A model generated the notes under the pieces. The model saw only the letters and a list, made by a program, of their open reading frames with translations, did not search any database and was not told where the DNA came from. A stretch of DNA of 34,345 bases, from positions 1 through 34,345 of the forward strand of contig NZ_CAJHBL010000009.1 in assembly GCF_904846625.1 (NCBI RefSeq), given 5' to 3'. The DNA comes from Psychrobacter sp. JCM 18900. Its GTDB lineage: Bacteria; Pseudomonadota; Gammaproteobacteria; Pseudomonadales; Moraxellaceae. A program made the position numbers and the translations under genes. This document shows, piece by piece, positions 7,368 through 16,571 of this stretch (the stretch's first letter is position 1; each line of letters starts with the position of its first letter).

Positions 7368-8606
7368 ATGAATAAAAATGAGATGGCACAGTTCCAAAAT
7401 AACCTACGAGAGTTTATAGGCGAGTCTTATACGGTCAAAGTAGATAAAAATTTAAGCGAACAAGAGCGCGATGAACTTACCGCTCATGTAAGAAGGACAG
7501 TGGGTGATAATGATGCCACTATCCTTATTATTGAACCTGTCATAGAATCAAAATTTGATTTTAATTTTGATTTGATTACCTCAGACGTTAAAGAAATCAA
7601 ACCATTACAGAATGTCAGTCAAGTTGAGAGTAAGCCCAAACCAATTTACAGTGACAAATGGCTGGTGATGCAAAACCGTTTATTAAATGCCATTTCAGAT
7701 TTGGACTTGAATGAGCGGCGTCTGATTATGTTTTTATCGCCCTTAGTACGTAAGCATGTAGAAAAAGACCCTGATGCCAGAAAACGAATGTTTGTGGTTA
7801 ATGCGCTAGAGTTTGCCCGTGAATATAATTTAGGCAAAAAAAGTATTTACCGTACCTTGGCAGAAGTTGCTAATAGCATGCTGCACAAAGCATTCTTTTT
7901 TTGGAACTTTAAGAATAATGAACGGACGCATAGAACTGGAGTGTCTTGGCTTGTTCAGTGCGAATATAAGGAAAACGAGGGACAGTTAGAAATTATACTG
8001 GCCGATACAGTGATTGAGATGCTATCAGTATTCGATCGTGAAAATCCATTTACCAAATGGGAGCGACATTGGATTATTAATCTTGGTAGTTATGGCATGA
8101 TTTTATTTGAGCTGATTGCCAGTTGTATGTTCCAAAAATACAAAGAAAAGGCGTATACCGTTGACTATTTACGTGAAAAATTTAATTGCGTTGATAGCTA
8201 TGGTAGGAATATTGATTTCAAACGTTATGTATTAGATAAAGCTATCAGTGATATTCATACGCACACGCCTTACCGTATAACCTACGCTCAAAAGAAAAAA
8301 GGGCGGGTGGTGAGTGAGATTGTGTTTAGTTTTGAAGATAGCAGTCAAGCCAAGGTAGAGGCTAAGCAGTCAAAAGCATTGAAGAGTGATCTGAATCCTT
8401 TTTCAATTAAAGGTCTAAGCGACGCACAATTAAAGCGCATTGTTCTGAATAAAGAATTTATAGCCAATTATAACCATCTGGTCAGCTCCACCAGTCTAGC
8501 AGGCCAAAATGAGGCAGAGTGGGCAATTGAGATGGTCAAAAGACTAAAGACGGATTCTTCAGTTTTCAATAAATGTCCTATTCGTGATTATTTAGAATAT
8601 ACGTAG
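7368..8606 (+). CDS. Rep_3-type replication initiator protein
   Basis: A 412-residue initiator with the two winged-helix domains of the Rep_3/RepB family. The conserved opening is at residues 100-133 (KWLVMQNRLLNAISDLDLNERRLIMFL), and the second domain includes ERHWIINLGSYGMILFELIASCM and YTVDYLREKFN. There is an N-terminal extension of about 95 charged residues before the Rep core, making it longer than the usual 300 or so. The C-terminal 75 residues after VFSFED are also extra. The ATG has no clear ribosome binding site. Iterons and an operator dyad directly upstream confirm an initiator. It would recruit host DnaA/DnaB and set copy number of replicon 1. Confidence 0.92.
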   Translation: MNKNEMAQFQNNLREFIGESYTVKVDKNLSEQERDELTAHVRRTVGDNDATILIIEPVIESKFDFNFDLITSDVKEIKPLQNVSQVESKPKPIYSDKWLVMQNRLLNAISDLDLNERRLIMFLSPLVRKHVEKDPDARKRMFVVNALEFAREYNLGKKSIYRTLAEVANSMLHKAFFFWNFKNNERTHRTGVSWLVQCEYKENEGQLEIILADTVIEMLSVFDRENPFTKWERHWIINLGSYGMILFELIASCMFQKYKEKAYTVDYLREKFNCVDSYGRNIDFKRYVLDKAISDIHTHTPYRITYAQKKKGRVVSEIVFSFEDSSQAKVEAKQSKALKSDLNPFSIKGLSDAQLKRIVLNKEFIANYNHLVSSTSLAGQNEAEWAIEMVKRLKTDSSVFNKCPIRDYLEYT

Positions 8607-8764
8607 ACTGACAAAAACATCCTATTGCTGGGTGGTTAGGTGCTAGCCTTGGCAGTATTAAGACACTATTATTCTCTAAAAAAACCAGCGCTAATCATTA
8701 ATAAATGATAATAATGCGCTAGAGGAGTACTTAATTGATTGTTAGCCATAATCTAACGATTATG

Positions 8765-8790
8765 ACCTCAAGATTGCTTGAGGTTTTTTT
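8765..8790 (+). terminator. Rho-independent terminator
   Basis: A perfect 8-pair stem ACCTCAAG/CTTGAGGT with a 4-base loop, followed by T7. It separates rep from kfrA. Confidence 0.8.
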
Positions 8791-8800
8791 ATATCTTATA

Positions 8801-8847
8801 TTGTATCATGTTGTATATTGTATTATACTATATACAACATGATACAA
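8801..8847 (+). promoter_or_regulatory. kfrA promoter inside a 17-bp palindrome
   Basis: A perfect inverted repeat with 17-base arms, TTGTATCATGTTGTATA and its complement, is separated by 13 bases. It contains TTGTAT (8801-8806), a 17-base gap, and TATACT (8824-8829), so a repressor bound to the dyad would cover the promoter. KfrA proteins are known to repress their own promoters by binding such palindromes, and the kfrA gene starts 41 bases downstream. Confidence 0.7.
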
Positions 8848-8887
8848 ACGCTACATATTTACTCATACAAAATTAAGGACAATAATT

Positions 8888-9898
8888 GTGGCCATTACTA
8901 CACAGCAAATTCATGCTACCGCTGATCAACTGCACGAACAAGATATCAAACCTACTTTAGCAGAAGTGCGTAAGGCGCTGGGTGGTGGATCATTTACGAC
9001 CATCAGTGAAGCCATGAAGTCTTGGCGTCAGGATAACCAACAAGAAGAGCAGCTAAGACAGGTTGAGCTACCAAGTGGCATTGCTGAACGTTTACAAACG
9101 CTTGGCGCGGATATGTGGCAAACGGCCATTGATATTGCCAATGATCGTCTGGTTAGAGAACGGGAGGCTCTAGAGAATATTAAAACCAAGTTGCAAGCTG
9201 AGACAGACGAGGCTCAAGACGCGGTTAAGACACTAGAGAGTGAGCAGACTGATTTGTTAGAACAGCTCGATGAGGTCACAGCAACTGCAGAGGCAACGGC
9301 TATCACCGCGGCTCAAGTGACTGCTGAACGGGATATGCTGACGCAAACACTCAGTGATACTCAGCACCAGCTGGAGCTTGAACGAGCTAAAACAGCTGCA
9401 GCTCAGGCTCAACTTGCTGACCTGCGTAGCAGCTTTGATCAACAGTCAAAAGAGCTGAGTGCCAACATATCGAAGGTGGCCACGCTTGAAGCCACTGCTA
9501 ATAGCGATAAAGCAGAGATCACACGTGTGAAGACAGAGCTTGAAGCAGTCAAGGTTGAGCTAAAAACAGTGACTACTGAGCACAACCAAATAATGAACCT
9601 TACAGCAGAGGTAAAAGGAGAATTAAAAGCGATAACCGCTGAACGTAATAAGTTATCAGGGATCAATGAGCAGCTGACTCAAAAGCAAGCTAAGATTGAA
9701 GCAAATCATCAGCTACTGATTAAGCAACACGACACGTTAAATCATGAGAGAACTTTGCTTAGTACAGAGTACACTGCATTGAGTGAGCGGTATGATGAGC
9801 TTTCAGTTAACTATCAATCAGAACAGGAAAAGAGTAGCTCATTGACTGCAGAGATTAAAAAGATGCGAGAGACAATTAACACTAAAAGTATCAGTTAA
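8888..9898 (+). CDS. kfrA: KfrA-type DNA-binding coiled-coil protein
   Basis: 336 residues. Residues 1-60 form the KfrA N-terminal DNA-binding domain (TLAEVRKALGGGSFTTISEAMKSWR), and the rest is nearly continuous coiled coil rich in A, E, K, T and Q (about residues 70-330). KfrA proteins of broad-host-range plasmids are autoregulated DNA-binding proteins thought to act as bridges that help plasmid maintenance. The start is GTG, chosen because AAGGA lies 8 bases upstream and the domain begins at once. A perfect palindrome over its promoter fits autorepression. Confidence 0.9.
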   Translation: MAITTQQIHATADQLHEQDIKPTLAEVRKALGGGSFTTISEAMKSWRQDNQQEEQLRQVELPSGIAERLQTLGADMWQTAIDIANDRLVREREALENIKTKLQAETDEAQDAVKTLESEQTDLLEQLDEVTATAEATAITAAQVTAERDMLTQTLSDTQHQLELERAKTAAAQAQLADLRSSFDQQSKELSANISKVATLEATANSDKAEITRVKTELEAVKVELKTVTTEHNQIMNLTAEVKGELKAITAERNKLSGINEQLTQKQAKIEANHQLLIKQHDTLNHERTLLSTEYTALSERYDELSVNYQSEQEKSSSLTAEIKKMRETINTKSIS

Positions 9899-10017
9899 AC
9901 TTAGTAATAGAGGCCTATTAACAATAACTAAGTCAATCCCGTTCTATTCACACTAAGCTTATGAATCAACCATGACAATGTCGACTCACTGAATAAATGA
10001 TGGTTGTATAATAAATA

Positions 10018-10703
10018 TTCTAAATTTTTCTCTAGATTCTTATAGTATATAGCCTAAGTGAAAATTATGCTGATTTTGGAGCCTTGAGCAGATTTCAAGG
10101 AACACTCACCCTAAAGCAATTATGAGTATAATAATAATGCTCACAAACACTTTAGTGCATCCCTTGAATTTGATGTGATTAGTCATGCCGACTTCATCGC
10201 CCATCGCGTCATCAAGACCGTATCACTGTATCAAGCTACGGCTGTTATGATTACGGCTGATAGCACCGCCTAGACACGCTCATAACCGCTACTGTACTGT
10301 CATACGCTAGCAAGGGCGTTCGCCCAATGTACCGCTACGATATGCACAAGTAACCACTCATTGCGTTGCTCTGATCCTTTGTCTAGTCACCCCTGTAGGG
10401 AGCTCACCCTTATGTCAAACGCAGTCGTCACCGAGGCCTGCCACCCATTTGACGGGTAACGGGTACAGAGAGAGCAACACGAAAATGTAACGAGCGAACA
10501 AGCAGTTTTTAAAATGTATAGCAAATAGAGTTGATATGAGAGCAGATTTTGGATAAAATGACCCTAAACGGGCATTTAATGCTGTTCAAATAACGCAGTC
10601 TGTGTGCTTATTTGTTCGTTACAGGGTGTTGACGCACACTGTAACCGTTATCTACATTTAAAACTAAATGCCTCTGGGAGTCAACTCCCAGAGGCATTTT
10701 TTT
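10018..10703 (+). ncRNA. Candidate structured RNA in gene-free region
   Basis: No convincing reading frame exists between kfrA and the IS remnant. The stretch has a weak promoter (TTCTAA at 10018-10023, 17 bases, TATAGT at 10041-10046) and ends at a strong plus-strand terminator (10665-10703). Between them lie several complementary arms: CCTTGA/TCAAGG (10082-10100); GGGCG/CGCCC (about 10314-10325); GCGTTGCTCT with AGAGCAACAC (10363-10372 and 10471-10480, 9 of 10 pairs); GTAAC..GAACAA..GCA with its complement (10487-10504 and 10605-10622, with bulges); AAATG-CCC/GGG-CAUUU with one bulge (10556-10577); GTTACAG/CTGTAAC plus GTG/CAC (10618-10645). The alternative is decayed coding sequence. No known RNA family is recognised. 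Confidence 0.35.
10665..10703 (+). terminator. Very strong rho-independent terminator
   Basis: A perfect stem of at least 13 pairs (ATGCCTCTGGGAG/CTCCCAGAGGCAT) with a 4-base loop is followed by an uninterrupted T7. It works on the plus strand; the nearest plus-strand gene ends about 770 bases upstream, so it either ends a non-coding transcript or stops read-through from kfrA. Confidence 0.9.
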
Positions 10704-10950
10704 GTTTGTCATACAGATTAGGTTTTTAATATCTGATTCTTCGTTAAATTGCTTAGGCTTTTTTTGTCGTCATTTAGCGTAAGCATTTCAATTATTTTGA
10801 AGTTAGCAATTAGTACTTAGTACATTCTCACAAGACGTTAAGTTTCTGACAATACTGAGGTAGTTTACTATTAAGACCGCCTTAGTCGTCAGATGCAAGG
10901 TTTTACACGCGCTGTTAAGAAGCGGTAAATCATCTTTCTGAGAGAATACG

Positions 10951-11270
10951 ATAATTAAAAGACAAACTTACACTCCTGAGATTAAAGAACGCGCCGTTCG
11001 CATGCTGATTGAAGCATTAAACGATTACACCTTTATGTGGTCATGTCATAAAAAGCGCACTAATGAAACTATACTAACCAACATTCAAGACTAAGCTACA
11101 CATACTAAAGAGCTTGAACATGAGAACAAGAAGCTTACGTAAGCCAGTTAGATTACAGTAAAATCCGCTTTTTTCGCCCAAGGAGAGATAGGACACACAA
11201 TCAAGTTGTGGCTCAGTTTATTGATAAAAATAAGTGTGTCTACGGTATTAGAGCAATATTGACTGTGCAA
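10951..11270 (+). pseudogene. Decayed IS3-family transposase remnant
   Basis: The plus strand shows pieces of an IS3-family OrfA/OrfB in different frames. KRQTYTPEIKERAVRMLIEA and NDYTFMW lie from 10957 and match the usual OrfA N-terminus (PE-K-RAVR-). From about 11102 come KELEHENKKL and then, in another frame, SAFFAQGEI (about 11170), and VAQFIDKNKCVYGIRAIL (about 11210), matching the OrfA leucine-zipper end and the OrfB start. Stops and frameshifts separate the pieces and the catalytic DDE region is absent. I see no intact terminal inverted repeats or target duplication. The 10704-10950 stretch before it shows nothing I can name. Confidence 0.75.
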
Positions 11271-11339
11271 TATAGAAAATATGCAATAAACTTATTTTCT
11301 ACCTTTAATAAAATGCAGCAACCTAAACAAGGGTAAATT

Positions 11340-12266
11340 ATGAGTAATTCAGATAACCACAGTCATCAAGCTCCAAACCCTAAAGATATGAATAAAGCTT
11401 TTTATATTGGGATTGGTCTAAATTCTGCATTTACGCTCATCGAGTTTATAGTGGGCTACTCAACTAATTCATTAGCTTTAATCGCAGACGCTAGCCACAA
11501 CTTAAGTGATGTTGCCAGTTTAATAATCTCGTTAATTGGAATGAAATTAGCACAGAAAGCATCTACTACGCTTTATACCTATGGCTACAAAAAAGCTTCT
11601 ATAATGGCGTCTCTTATTAACGCCATATTGTTAGTTACAATAGTTATAGGTATTGCGTATGAGGCCTTGGGTCGATTTGATACCATACCGGAAGTTGCAG
11701 GAAAAGTTATTATTATTACAGCTCTAATAGGCGTATTTATAAATACTGTTTCTGCTTTTGCATTCTACAAAGGTCAAAAAGACGATATTAATGTCAAAGG
11801 TGCTTTCTTGCATCTAATGGTAGATGCATTGGTCTCTGTAGGTGTCGTTATCTCGGGCATTATTATTTACTATACAAGTTGGAATATCGTTGATCCTCTA
11901 GTTAGCTTGATTATTTCAGTCGTTATACTGTTATCGACTTGGGGTCTACTAAAAGAGAGTATCAAGCTTGCTATCGACGGAGTACCTCAAAATGTTGATC
12001 TCAGTAAAATCACTGCTATCTTAGAGAGCTATAATTTTATTCAAAACTTTCATCATTTACATATCTGGGCTTTGAGTACCACTGAGAATGCTCTTACAGT
12101 TCATATTGTACCGAAGACCGATATAACGTTTGAAGAGACTATTACTATGAAAGAAAACATCAAGGAAGATTTGGCGCATCAGAATATACAACATGCAACT
12201 ATTGAATTTGGTACTAAGGCAGATGACAATCAAAAATCGCGTGCATTAAATGAAAGTATCAACTAA
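11340..12266 (+). CDS. czcD: Cation diffusion facilitator, CzcD-like
   Basis: A 308-residue inner-membrane antiporter of the CDF family that exports Zn(II), Cd(II) or Co(II) from the cytoplasm in exchange for protons. Six hydrophobic segments fill residues 20-220. The metal-site motifs of helices II and V are present: H53-NLS-D57 within DASHNLSD, preceded by D50, and H158-LMV-D162. The C-terminal 90 residues form the cytoplasmic dimerisation domain (HHLHIWALSTTENALTVHI). The first ten residues have two histidines (DNHSHQ). AAGGG lies just before ATG. It stands alone next to the IS remnant and belongs to the metal cargo. Confidence 0.92.
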   Translation: MSNSDNHSHQAPNPKDMNKAFYIGIGLNSAFTLIEFIVGYSTNSLALIADASHNLSDVASLIISLIGMKLAQKASTTLYTYGYKKASIMASLINAILLVTIVIGIAYEALGRFDTIPEVAGKVIIITALIGVFINTVSAFAFYKGQKDDINVKGAFLHLMVDALVSVGVVISGIIIYYTSWNIVDPLVSLIISVVILLSTWGLLKESIKLAIDGVPQNVDLSKITAILESYNFIQNFHHLHIWALSTTENALTVHIVPKTDITFEETITMKENIKEDLAHQNIQHATIEFGTKADDNQKSRALNESIN

Positions 12267-12452
12267 AAGATGATAGACCGTATATAGCTATCTCTTTTTA
12301 AGTATGAGGCGCGTGCCTTATGTCAACATAATTTTTTCAATCAGTTCTTATGTGATCAATAGTTTAAAACTTTTATATTTACGTGCGTTAGGACGTTACC
12401 TAGAAAAAATAAAAAACTTACGCTGATTAAATTATTATGATTAAGTTTACTA

Positions 12453-14021
12453 TTACCCTCGTCTTCTAAGTGTGGTTAGACCTTTGCCAAAATAGCTTAT
12501 TAGTAATAACAGGGTTATTATTATCAAGATAGGATAATTTCCCATAAGCATAAAGGGCGTGTTACCAACCCGTGCCTGTATCTCACCACGTAGTACAGTA
12601 CGCTCAAACTGCGGTGCGCGTTTTACAATACGACCTTTATGGTTAATGATAGCGGTAACACCAGTATTGGTCGCTCGAATAAACCAGCGCCCGTTCTCAA
12701 GCGCGCGCATTTGTACCATTTGCAAATGTTGCAATGGTCCTGCTGAAGTGCCAAACCAGGCATCGTTAGAGACGGTCAACAAAAAGTCAGTATCGATGGC
12801 ATTTTTACGCGTGGTATCTGGATAAGCTACCTCATAACAGATAGCCGTCCCTATATTGTGTTCACGCACCTTTAGCGGTGACTGCTGATCACTACCACGA
12901 CTATAGCTCTTAATATCCTGACTACCGGCCAAACTTGGGAAAATATCGAGCACGCCTTCAAATGGAATATACTCTCCAAAAGGCACTAGACGCTGCTTCT
13001 TGTATAGGCCTTCCGCTTCTACACCTCGAGCAATCACGCTATTGTAAAATGGGGGATACTTATCCGTACTGGCATTGAATGCCGCTTTATCCTTATAAGG
13101 GATACCAGTTATCCATGTCGTATTGGTCGCATTGGCCATTTCTATCATTTCACTAATAAAGCCCGCAGCCTCATCCTGAAACATCGGAATAGATGATTCA
13201 GGCCACACCACCACATCACGTCCCCACTCAGTGCGCGTTAACTTCGCATAAATCTTTAGCGTTTCTACTTGATATTGCGTCAGCCACTTTATATCTTGTG
13301 AAATATTACCTTGAATCAATGACACTGACAGATCAGGTGTGCCCTTAGGTTTTGTCCATTGCGGATTGACCAGCCATAATGATGTGCTAATGGCTAATAA
13401 CAGTACAGAAACGACGGCATAACTACTGCGTCGAAGCAGTAGCTCTACTAAACTTGCAGCCAATAGTATGGCAACAAAAGAGACGGCAAAAACACCAGCA
13501 ACGGGTGCTAAGGACGATAACCAATACTCTTCAGTAAATGCATAACCAACAAACAGCCACGGAAAGCCTGTGAATAACCAAGTTTTTAACCATTCTTGTA
13601 GCACCCAAAGAGCAGCAAATGAAAAGGGTTGTTTGCCTACCATACGGTTAAAGACTAGTGCTAAAAATCCATGAAACAGTCCCATACCGAGACCCATCAA
13701 TCCAATCATAATCAATGCGAGCCACGTTGGAGTATCGCTATAATCATGGATGGCAGTATAGAGCCAAAAGCCGCCGACGCACCATAGCCCCATACCGTAA
13801 GCTTCACCGATAATAAAAGCGCGACGACCACTCATATTTGGTACCAACAGCGCATATAAAATCGCTGGTGACACTATTGCTAGCGGCCAGAACCCATGAG
13901 GCGCTAGCGCAAATAAAAAAATAGCCCCTGCAAGCCATGCTGCTACTAGCGTAAACCATAGCGGTAATTGATTTGAGTGAGTACTCAAACGCTTTTGTAG
14001 ATTAATAGTAGACAGGCGCAT
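12453..14021 (-). CDS. lnt: Apolipoprotein N-acyltransferase
   Basis: 522 residues, the usual length for Lnt, which adds the third acyl chain to lipoproteins in the inner membrane. The N-terminal membrane domain (about residues 20-215) is followed by a periplasmic nitrilase-like domain. The catalytic triad is complete: E275 in VVWPESS, K342 in KKQRLVPFGEY, and C395 in ICYEVAYPD; a final membrane helix is at about residues 493-512. The gene diverges from the DUF411 lipoprotein gene across a 239-base gap. Every member of this order has a chromosomal lnt, so this is probably an extra copy. Its nucleophilic cysteine faces the periplasm, which may make it metal-sensitive. Confidence 0.95.
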   Translation of the reverse strand: MRLSTINLQKRLSTHSNQLPLWFTLVAAWLAGAIFLFALAPHGFWPLAIVSPAILYALLVPNMSGRRAFIIGEAYGMGLWCVGGFWLYTAIHDYSDTPTWLALIMIGLMGLGMGLFHGFLALVFNRMVGKQPFSFAALWVLQEWLKTWLFTGFPWLFVGYAFTEEYWLSSLAPVAGVFAVSFVAILLAASLVELLLRRSSYAVVSVLLLAISTSLWLVNPQWTKPKGTPDLSVSLIQGNISQDIKWLTQYQVETLKIYAKLTRTEWGRDVVVWPESSIPMFQDEAAGFISEMIEMANATNTTWITGIPYKDKAAFNASTDKYPPFYNSVIARGVEAEGLYKKQRLVPFGEYIPFEGVLDIFPSLAGSQDIKSYSRGSDQQSPLKVREHNIGTAICYEVAYPDTTRKNAIDTDFLLTVSNDAWFGTSAGPLQHLQMVQMRALENGRWFIRATNTGVTAIINHKGRIVKRAPQFERTVLRGEIQARVGNTPFMLMGNYPILIIITLLLLISYFGKGLTTLRRRG

Positions 14022-14041
14022 CGCAAATTATCCAAAATTAT

Positions 14042-14074
14042 GAGTTTTGAATTTTTAGTCAAAATCCAAAACTC
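14042..14074. promoter_or_regulatory. Hairpin in the lnt leader
   Basis: Arms GAGTTTTGAATTTT and AAAATCCAAAACTC pair at 13 of 14 positions around a 5-base loop, 20 bases upstream of the lnt start codon in the divergent lnt/DUF411 gap. It could be an operator or an attenuator for lnt; no T-tract follows on either strand. Confidence 0.4.
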
Positions 14075-14260
14075 GGATAGACCTGTTAATACTACAGGCA
14101 GCATTTCAAAATGAAAACTGCTTATGATACCAGTCCGCACTGCTCAATGGATAAATTTACGTACTCCGTTTGATGGGTTATTATGCTACATTACCAAACG
14201 ATATGAAGTGTTACTTGACCTTCTATAGCTCACAATATCTACAGTACATGAGAGAGCACT

Positions 14261-14905
14261 ATGACCCCCTTAAAAATAAAATCCAGTCTTATATTCAATC
14301 GTTATCTGTCTAAGGGGTTGCGTAGTACGTTAGTATTACTTGCCGCCTCATCACTATTTGCTTGTAGCCAACCGAGTAGTGGCGTATCTGATGCAAGCAC
14401 AACATCGGCATCAACTGAAGATGTAGTGACTGTTCCGAAGACAGCTGAACCAAACGTTATAAATACTCCTATGATGACATCAGTAAGTAAACCAGACCTA
14501 CTAAAAAACGTCTCAGCCACTGTCTATAAAGATGCCAATTGCGGCTGCTGTAAAGAATGGATAAGTCATGCAGAAGATAATGGTCTAAGTGCAACCGCGC
14601 AAGATGTTGCGGACTTAGCCGTATTTAAAGAGCGCTACAGCGTTCCAAATGAAATGCGTTCTTGCCATACTGTAGTCACTACTGATGGTTACGTCTTTGA
14701 AGGTCATGTACCCGCTAAATATATGGCGCAGTTTTTAGAAAATCCGCCAGTACAAGCTATGGGTCTTGCCGTACCTGGCATGCCTGTTGGTAGCCCGGGT
14801 ATGGAGTATCAAAATAAATTCATGCCCTATCAGGTTATGCAACTCAATAAAGACGGGACGACCCAAGTTTATGCTGATATTGAATCGGTAGAGCAGCAAT
14901 TATAG
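14261..14905 (+). CDS. DUF411 (CopG-type) copper-binding lipoprotein
   Basis: 214 residues. A basic start and hydrophobic segment lead to the lipobox-like SLFAC (Cys35), so it is probably a lipoprotein; a flexible S/T-rich linker follows to about residue 80. The DUF411 domain has C94-G-C96-C97 in VYKDANCGCCKEW, SC135-H136-T and EGH149, then a Met-rich stretch (MGLAVPGMPVGSPGM). DUF411 proteins include the periplasmic copper-resistance protein CopG (not the RHH regulator), which binds copper through the CGCC-like cysteines. Periplasmic copper sequestration or redox handling is therefore likely. The start is supported by GAGAG ahead of ATG. If it is a lipoprotein, LspA and Lnt in this same cargo would process it. 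Confidence 0.85.
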   Translation: MTPLKIKSSLIFNRYLSKGLRSTLVLLAASSLFACSQPSSGVSDASTTSASTEDVVTVPKTAEPNVINTPMMTSVSKPDLLKNVSATVYKDANCGCCKEWISHAEDNGLSATAQDVADLAVFKERYSVPNEMRSCHTVVTTDGYVFEGHVPAKYMAQFLENPPVQAMGLAVPGMPVGSPGMEYQNKFMPYQVMQLNKDGTTQVYADIESVEQQL

Positions 14906-15091
14906 TGTGTTAGCAGTTAAGAATACTTTGATTATAGTGTTAGCGTTAAAAGCGAATGAAGCAAGTATAAGACTGTTCTATTGCTTATAAAATGATTCTT
15001 CATCAAAAAATTCATTAGCTATTGCGACTTTAAAATTAAAAATAACTTTGAATTTGTAACTTTTGATGACAATGTAAGCGGATTTATCGGT

Positions 15092-15255
15092 TATTAACCC
15101 TTAAAATAGATAAATAACTAAGGGTTAATACAAGAATATACAGGATGTATCGAAACAATTACGTAATATTACATAAGCCAGTAGGGAATTAACATCTATA
15201 TTAATATTATAAATTATTATATTATCTTAATAATTAGTTAGACCCTATATAGGGT
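15092..15255. repeat. Dyads sharing the ACCCT/AGGGT motif
   Basis: In the 800-base gap between the DUF411 and CHAP genes, TATTAACCCTTA/TAAGGGTTAATA (12-base arms, 15092-15103 and 15119-15130) is followed by the palindrome ACCCTATATAGGGT (15242-15255). The large hairpin at 15274-15326 also carries GAGGGTTAA/TTAACCCTC. The common half-site suggests one DNA-binding protein or a small inserted element. Apart from these the stretch 14906-15270 is AT-rich and empty of genes. Confidence 0.4.
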
Positions 15256-15273
15256 AATTACTTCATCCAATAG

Positions 15274-15328
15274 AAAAACGTCTGAGGGTTAAATCTAAAT
15301 TATAGATTTAACCCTCAGACGTTTTTTT
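15274..15328. terminator. Perfect 24-bp hairpin, bidirectional terminator
   Basis: The arms 15274-15297 and 15303-15326 are fully complementary around a 5-base loop, with A5 at one end and T7 at the other. It can terminate both strands. The stem is much longer than a usual terminator. It lies 370 bases after the DUF411 gene and 370 before the CHAP gene. Confidence 0.7.
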
Positions 15329-15701
15329 GCTTATAAAACAGTAGAAATTGTGGTCAATCTAGTCAGCTATATTCTGTACATGTTACACAAACTTACATTG
15401 TAAAATGTGGGATATTAGCAATTTTTTCGACATCAAAAAAGTATTTTTGGGGTTTTTAAGGGGGATGACAGGCTAAACAGCCTATGCTAAAGTCGGCTTT
15501 GTGTTTTGGTCAGCAGCTTGATTTGTAACAGCTTCGTAAGACTTCAATGAGCTGTGATCGCCAATAATCATTTTTTATATGAATAATATGCAGCAGAAGT
15601 ATCAGTCACTATGACATATATATACTTGAGTTATTGAGATTTAATTGACTGCGCTGTTGTTGATAACAGACGATTTTGAATTAACCGTAGGTATTAGATT
15701 T

Positions 15702-16424
15702 ATGAAACAGGCTTTATTGATTTTGTCAGTACTGGGTATGGGCATAGCACAAACGAGTGGTGCTGCTATCACAATCTCTCAAACAAATAATACCATCACC
15801 AATACTTCTGTGGCATCAAACTACGGTTCATCAAAAAACATCTATAGCACCAAAAGTGGTGCTTATGTTTCTAATAATGATGAAATTAGTCAAGCTATTA
15901 GCAACCTAAGTGCGCAGGCTAAGCAAAAAGAGAATCAGCTTTCATCGCTGAACAGCCGCTTATACGCTGAAAAACAACAGCAGCAAGTCAATACAGTTCC
16001 TGACAGCAATTCAGCCCCCGCTATCGCTGCTGCTCGCGCCTCAAAAGTGGCTTTATCTGGCAGCTCTGGATATTGTGCCCGTTACGTACGTAAAGCACTA
16101 CAATCAGCTGGTTATGAATTTACACCCAATCCTTCAGCCTATCAGTACGCCACTCGTGGCACGCTTGATAAAGCAGGTTTTAGCAAAATCAGTAATGATA
16201 TGCCAACCCAAGTAGGTGATGTTATTGTCTATGATCGCTCATCAAAGCGCCCGCATGGCCATATCCAAATATTTGATGGCGAAAATTGGATTTCTGATTT
16301 CCGTCAGAACAGCATCAGCCCATACAGTGGTGTCTATGCTTATACGACATGGCGCGATTCAAAATACGTGGATGACGCATCCGCATCAGATCGTAATATC
16401 TACCTTGCTATGAATGATAAATAA
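15702..16424 (+). CDS. Secreted CHAP-domain peptidoglycan amidase/endopeptidase
   Basis: About 240 residues starting MKQALLILSVLGMG. The later ATG is chosen because it begins a clean Sec signal peptide (cleavage likely after SGA near residue 21), whereas the upstream in-frame ATG at 15645 would bury it. A polar, S/N/Q-rich linker (residues 25-105, part coiled coil) leads to a CHAP domain. It has the catalytic Cys125 in SGYCARYVRKAL and His in RPHGHIQIFDG (H185/H187). CHAP enzymes cut peptide bonds in peptidoglycan. The protein would act in the periplasm. It lies alone between two terminators; its link to metal resistance is not obvious. Confidence 0.82.
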   Translation: MKQALLILSVLGMGIAQTSGAAITISQTNNTITNTSVASNYGSSKNIYSTKSGAYVSNNDEISQAISNLSAQAKQKENQLSSLNSRLYAEKQQQQVNTVPDSNSAPAIAAARASKVALSGSSGYCARYVRKALQSAGYEFTPNPSAYQYATRGTLDKAGFSKISNDMPTQVGDVIVYDRSSKRPHGHIQIFDGENWISDFRQNSISPYSGVYAYTTWRDSKYVDDASASDRNIYLAMNDK

Positions 16425-16463
16425 GACTTTCTAAGTCAGCACAACATAGTTGTTATTTCCTCC

Positions 16464-16502
16464 AACCCAGTAGTGATCTTAATATCATTGCTGGGTTTTT
16501 TT
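16464..16502 (+). terminator. Rho-independent terminator
   Basis: A 14-pair stem (AACCCAGTAGTGAT with ATCATTGCTGGGTT, two G-T pairs), a 6-base loop, then a T-tract, 40 bases after the CHAP gene. The convergent cadR gene ends about 70 bases further on. Confidence 0.8.
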
Positions 16503-16571
16503 GTGCTTAACATCAGGGCGTATTTAACCTTTCATGATTTGATCCGTCAGAAATGAACACTACTGATATCA

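Noticed and set aside
10180..10290. Short plus-strand frame DVISHADFIAHRVIKTVSLYQ
   Set aside because: It has no start or ribosome binding site and no family likeness; could be a relic, but support is too weak.
12316..12332. XerC/XerD (pdif) site from TTATGTCAACATAA
   Set aside because: Only the XerD half is partly similar; the other half does not match.
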